Shown one piece after another: positions 63,905 through 64,000 of a stretch of DNA of 64,000 nt (positions are counted from its first letter, which is position 1; the number at the start of each line of letters is the position of its first letter). The stretch spans positions 50,486,119 through 50,550,118 of the forward strand of contig CM075760.1 of assembly GCA_037974335.1 (NCBI GenBank), in the 5' to 3' direction. A model generated the notes under the pieces. It was not told where the DNA came from and ran no database searches. It saw only the letters and a program-made list of their open reading frames with translations. Position numbers and translations under genes: made by a program. The DNA comes from Prionace glauca. Taxonomy: Eukaryota; Chordata; Chondrichthyes; Carcharhiniformes; Carcharhinidae.

Positions 63905-64000
63905 AATCCCACAGTCCAAAGATGTGTAGATTAGTTGGATTAGCTATGCTAAATGCACAAGGTTACAGGGATAGGGCTGGTGGTGGGCCTAGGTAAGCTG
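63905..64000 (+). mobile_element. SINE core, cut by the window edge
   Basis: 'cccacagtccaaagatgtgt' and 'gttggattagctatgctaaa' to 'tacagggatagggctggtgg': middle and start of the tail of the main SINE. Confidence 0.75.

Noticed and set aside
1-64000. Endogenous retrovirus, LTR element or Polinton
   Set aside because: I saw no LTR pairs, gag/pol/env-type blocks or Polinton genes. All reverse transcriptase sequences found are of the non-LTR (CR1/L2-like) kind.

Overview
The window looks like vertebrate chromosomal DNA, most probably from a cartilaginous fish (shark-like). That is an inference. It rests on: (1) many tRNA-headed SINEs and CR1-type LINEs of kinds I associate with elasmobranch genomes; (2) T-cell-receptor-type V segments with leader exon, short intron and a V exon followed by a 23-bp-spacer recombination signal (RSS); (3) a GPR139-like receptor exon of a type familiar from shark annotations; (4) KRAB-less C2H2 zinc-finger genes. 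There are no bacterial features, CRISPR arrays or recognisable virus-derived elements.

Layout. 1-8.6 kb is almost wholly repeats: CR1-like LINE pieces in both directions, two ORF1 pieces with an esterase-like block, and an ~88-bp tandem repeat entered by two SINEs. 8.88-9.78 kb is one large exon of a rhodopsin-class GPCR. 11.3 kb holds a tRNA-Glu-like sequence. 13.8-24.6 kb is an antigen-receptor V region: two intact-looking V segments on the minus strand (13877-14445 and 17527-17964), a decayed plus-strand V at 20.7 kb, a plus-strand leader exon whose V exon has been overrun by a 23-bp minisatellite, and a decayed minus-strand V at 23.06-23.35 kb whose RSS is repeated three times in tandem. 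Repeats of several ages lie between them.

27.8-61.1 kb is a cluster of seven C2H2 zinc-finger genes (ZNF-A to ZNF-G here; 8 to 13 fingers each). Most share one plan: a GC-rich promoter/first exon, one 5'UTR intron, and a single coding exon starting at or near Met-Glu-Lys-Pro-Trp. A/B and D/E are head-to-head pairs around GC-rich promoters at 31.0-31.6 and 49.1-49.7 kb. C has a similar promoter at 38.9-39.3 kb, with the remains of a lost minus-strand partner beside it. Another promoter-like island abuts the 3' end of D. The islands share a compact module: inward-facing CCAAT boxes around a GGAGGACC/GGTCCTCC dyad.

The remainder is LINE, SINE and foldback-repeat sequence, including a nearly intact CR1-type LINE at 55.9-59.0 kb (minus strand) and a tRNA-Val-like sequence at 62.1 kb. 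The most notable signals are the triplicated RSS, the minisatellite grown from a V exon, the shared promoter module, and an in-frame stop held just upstream of the start in most of the zinc-finger paralogs. Many tiny reading frames in the window are repeat debris or antisense shadows and are not listed.
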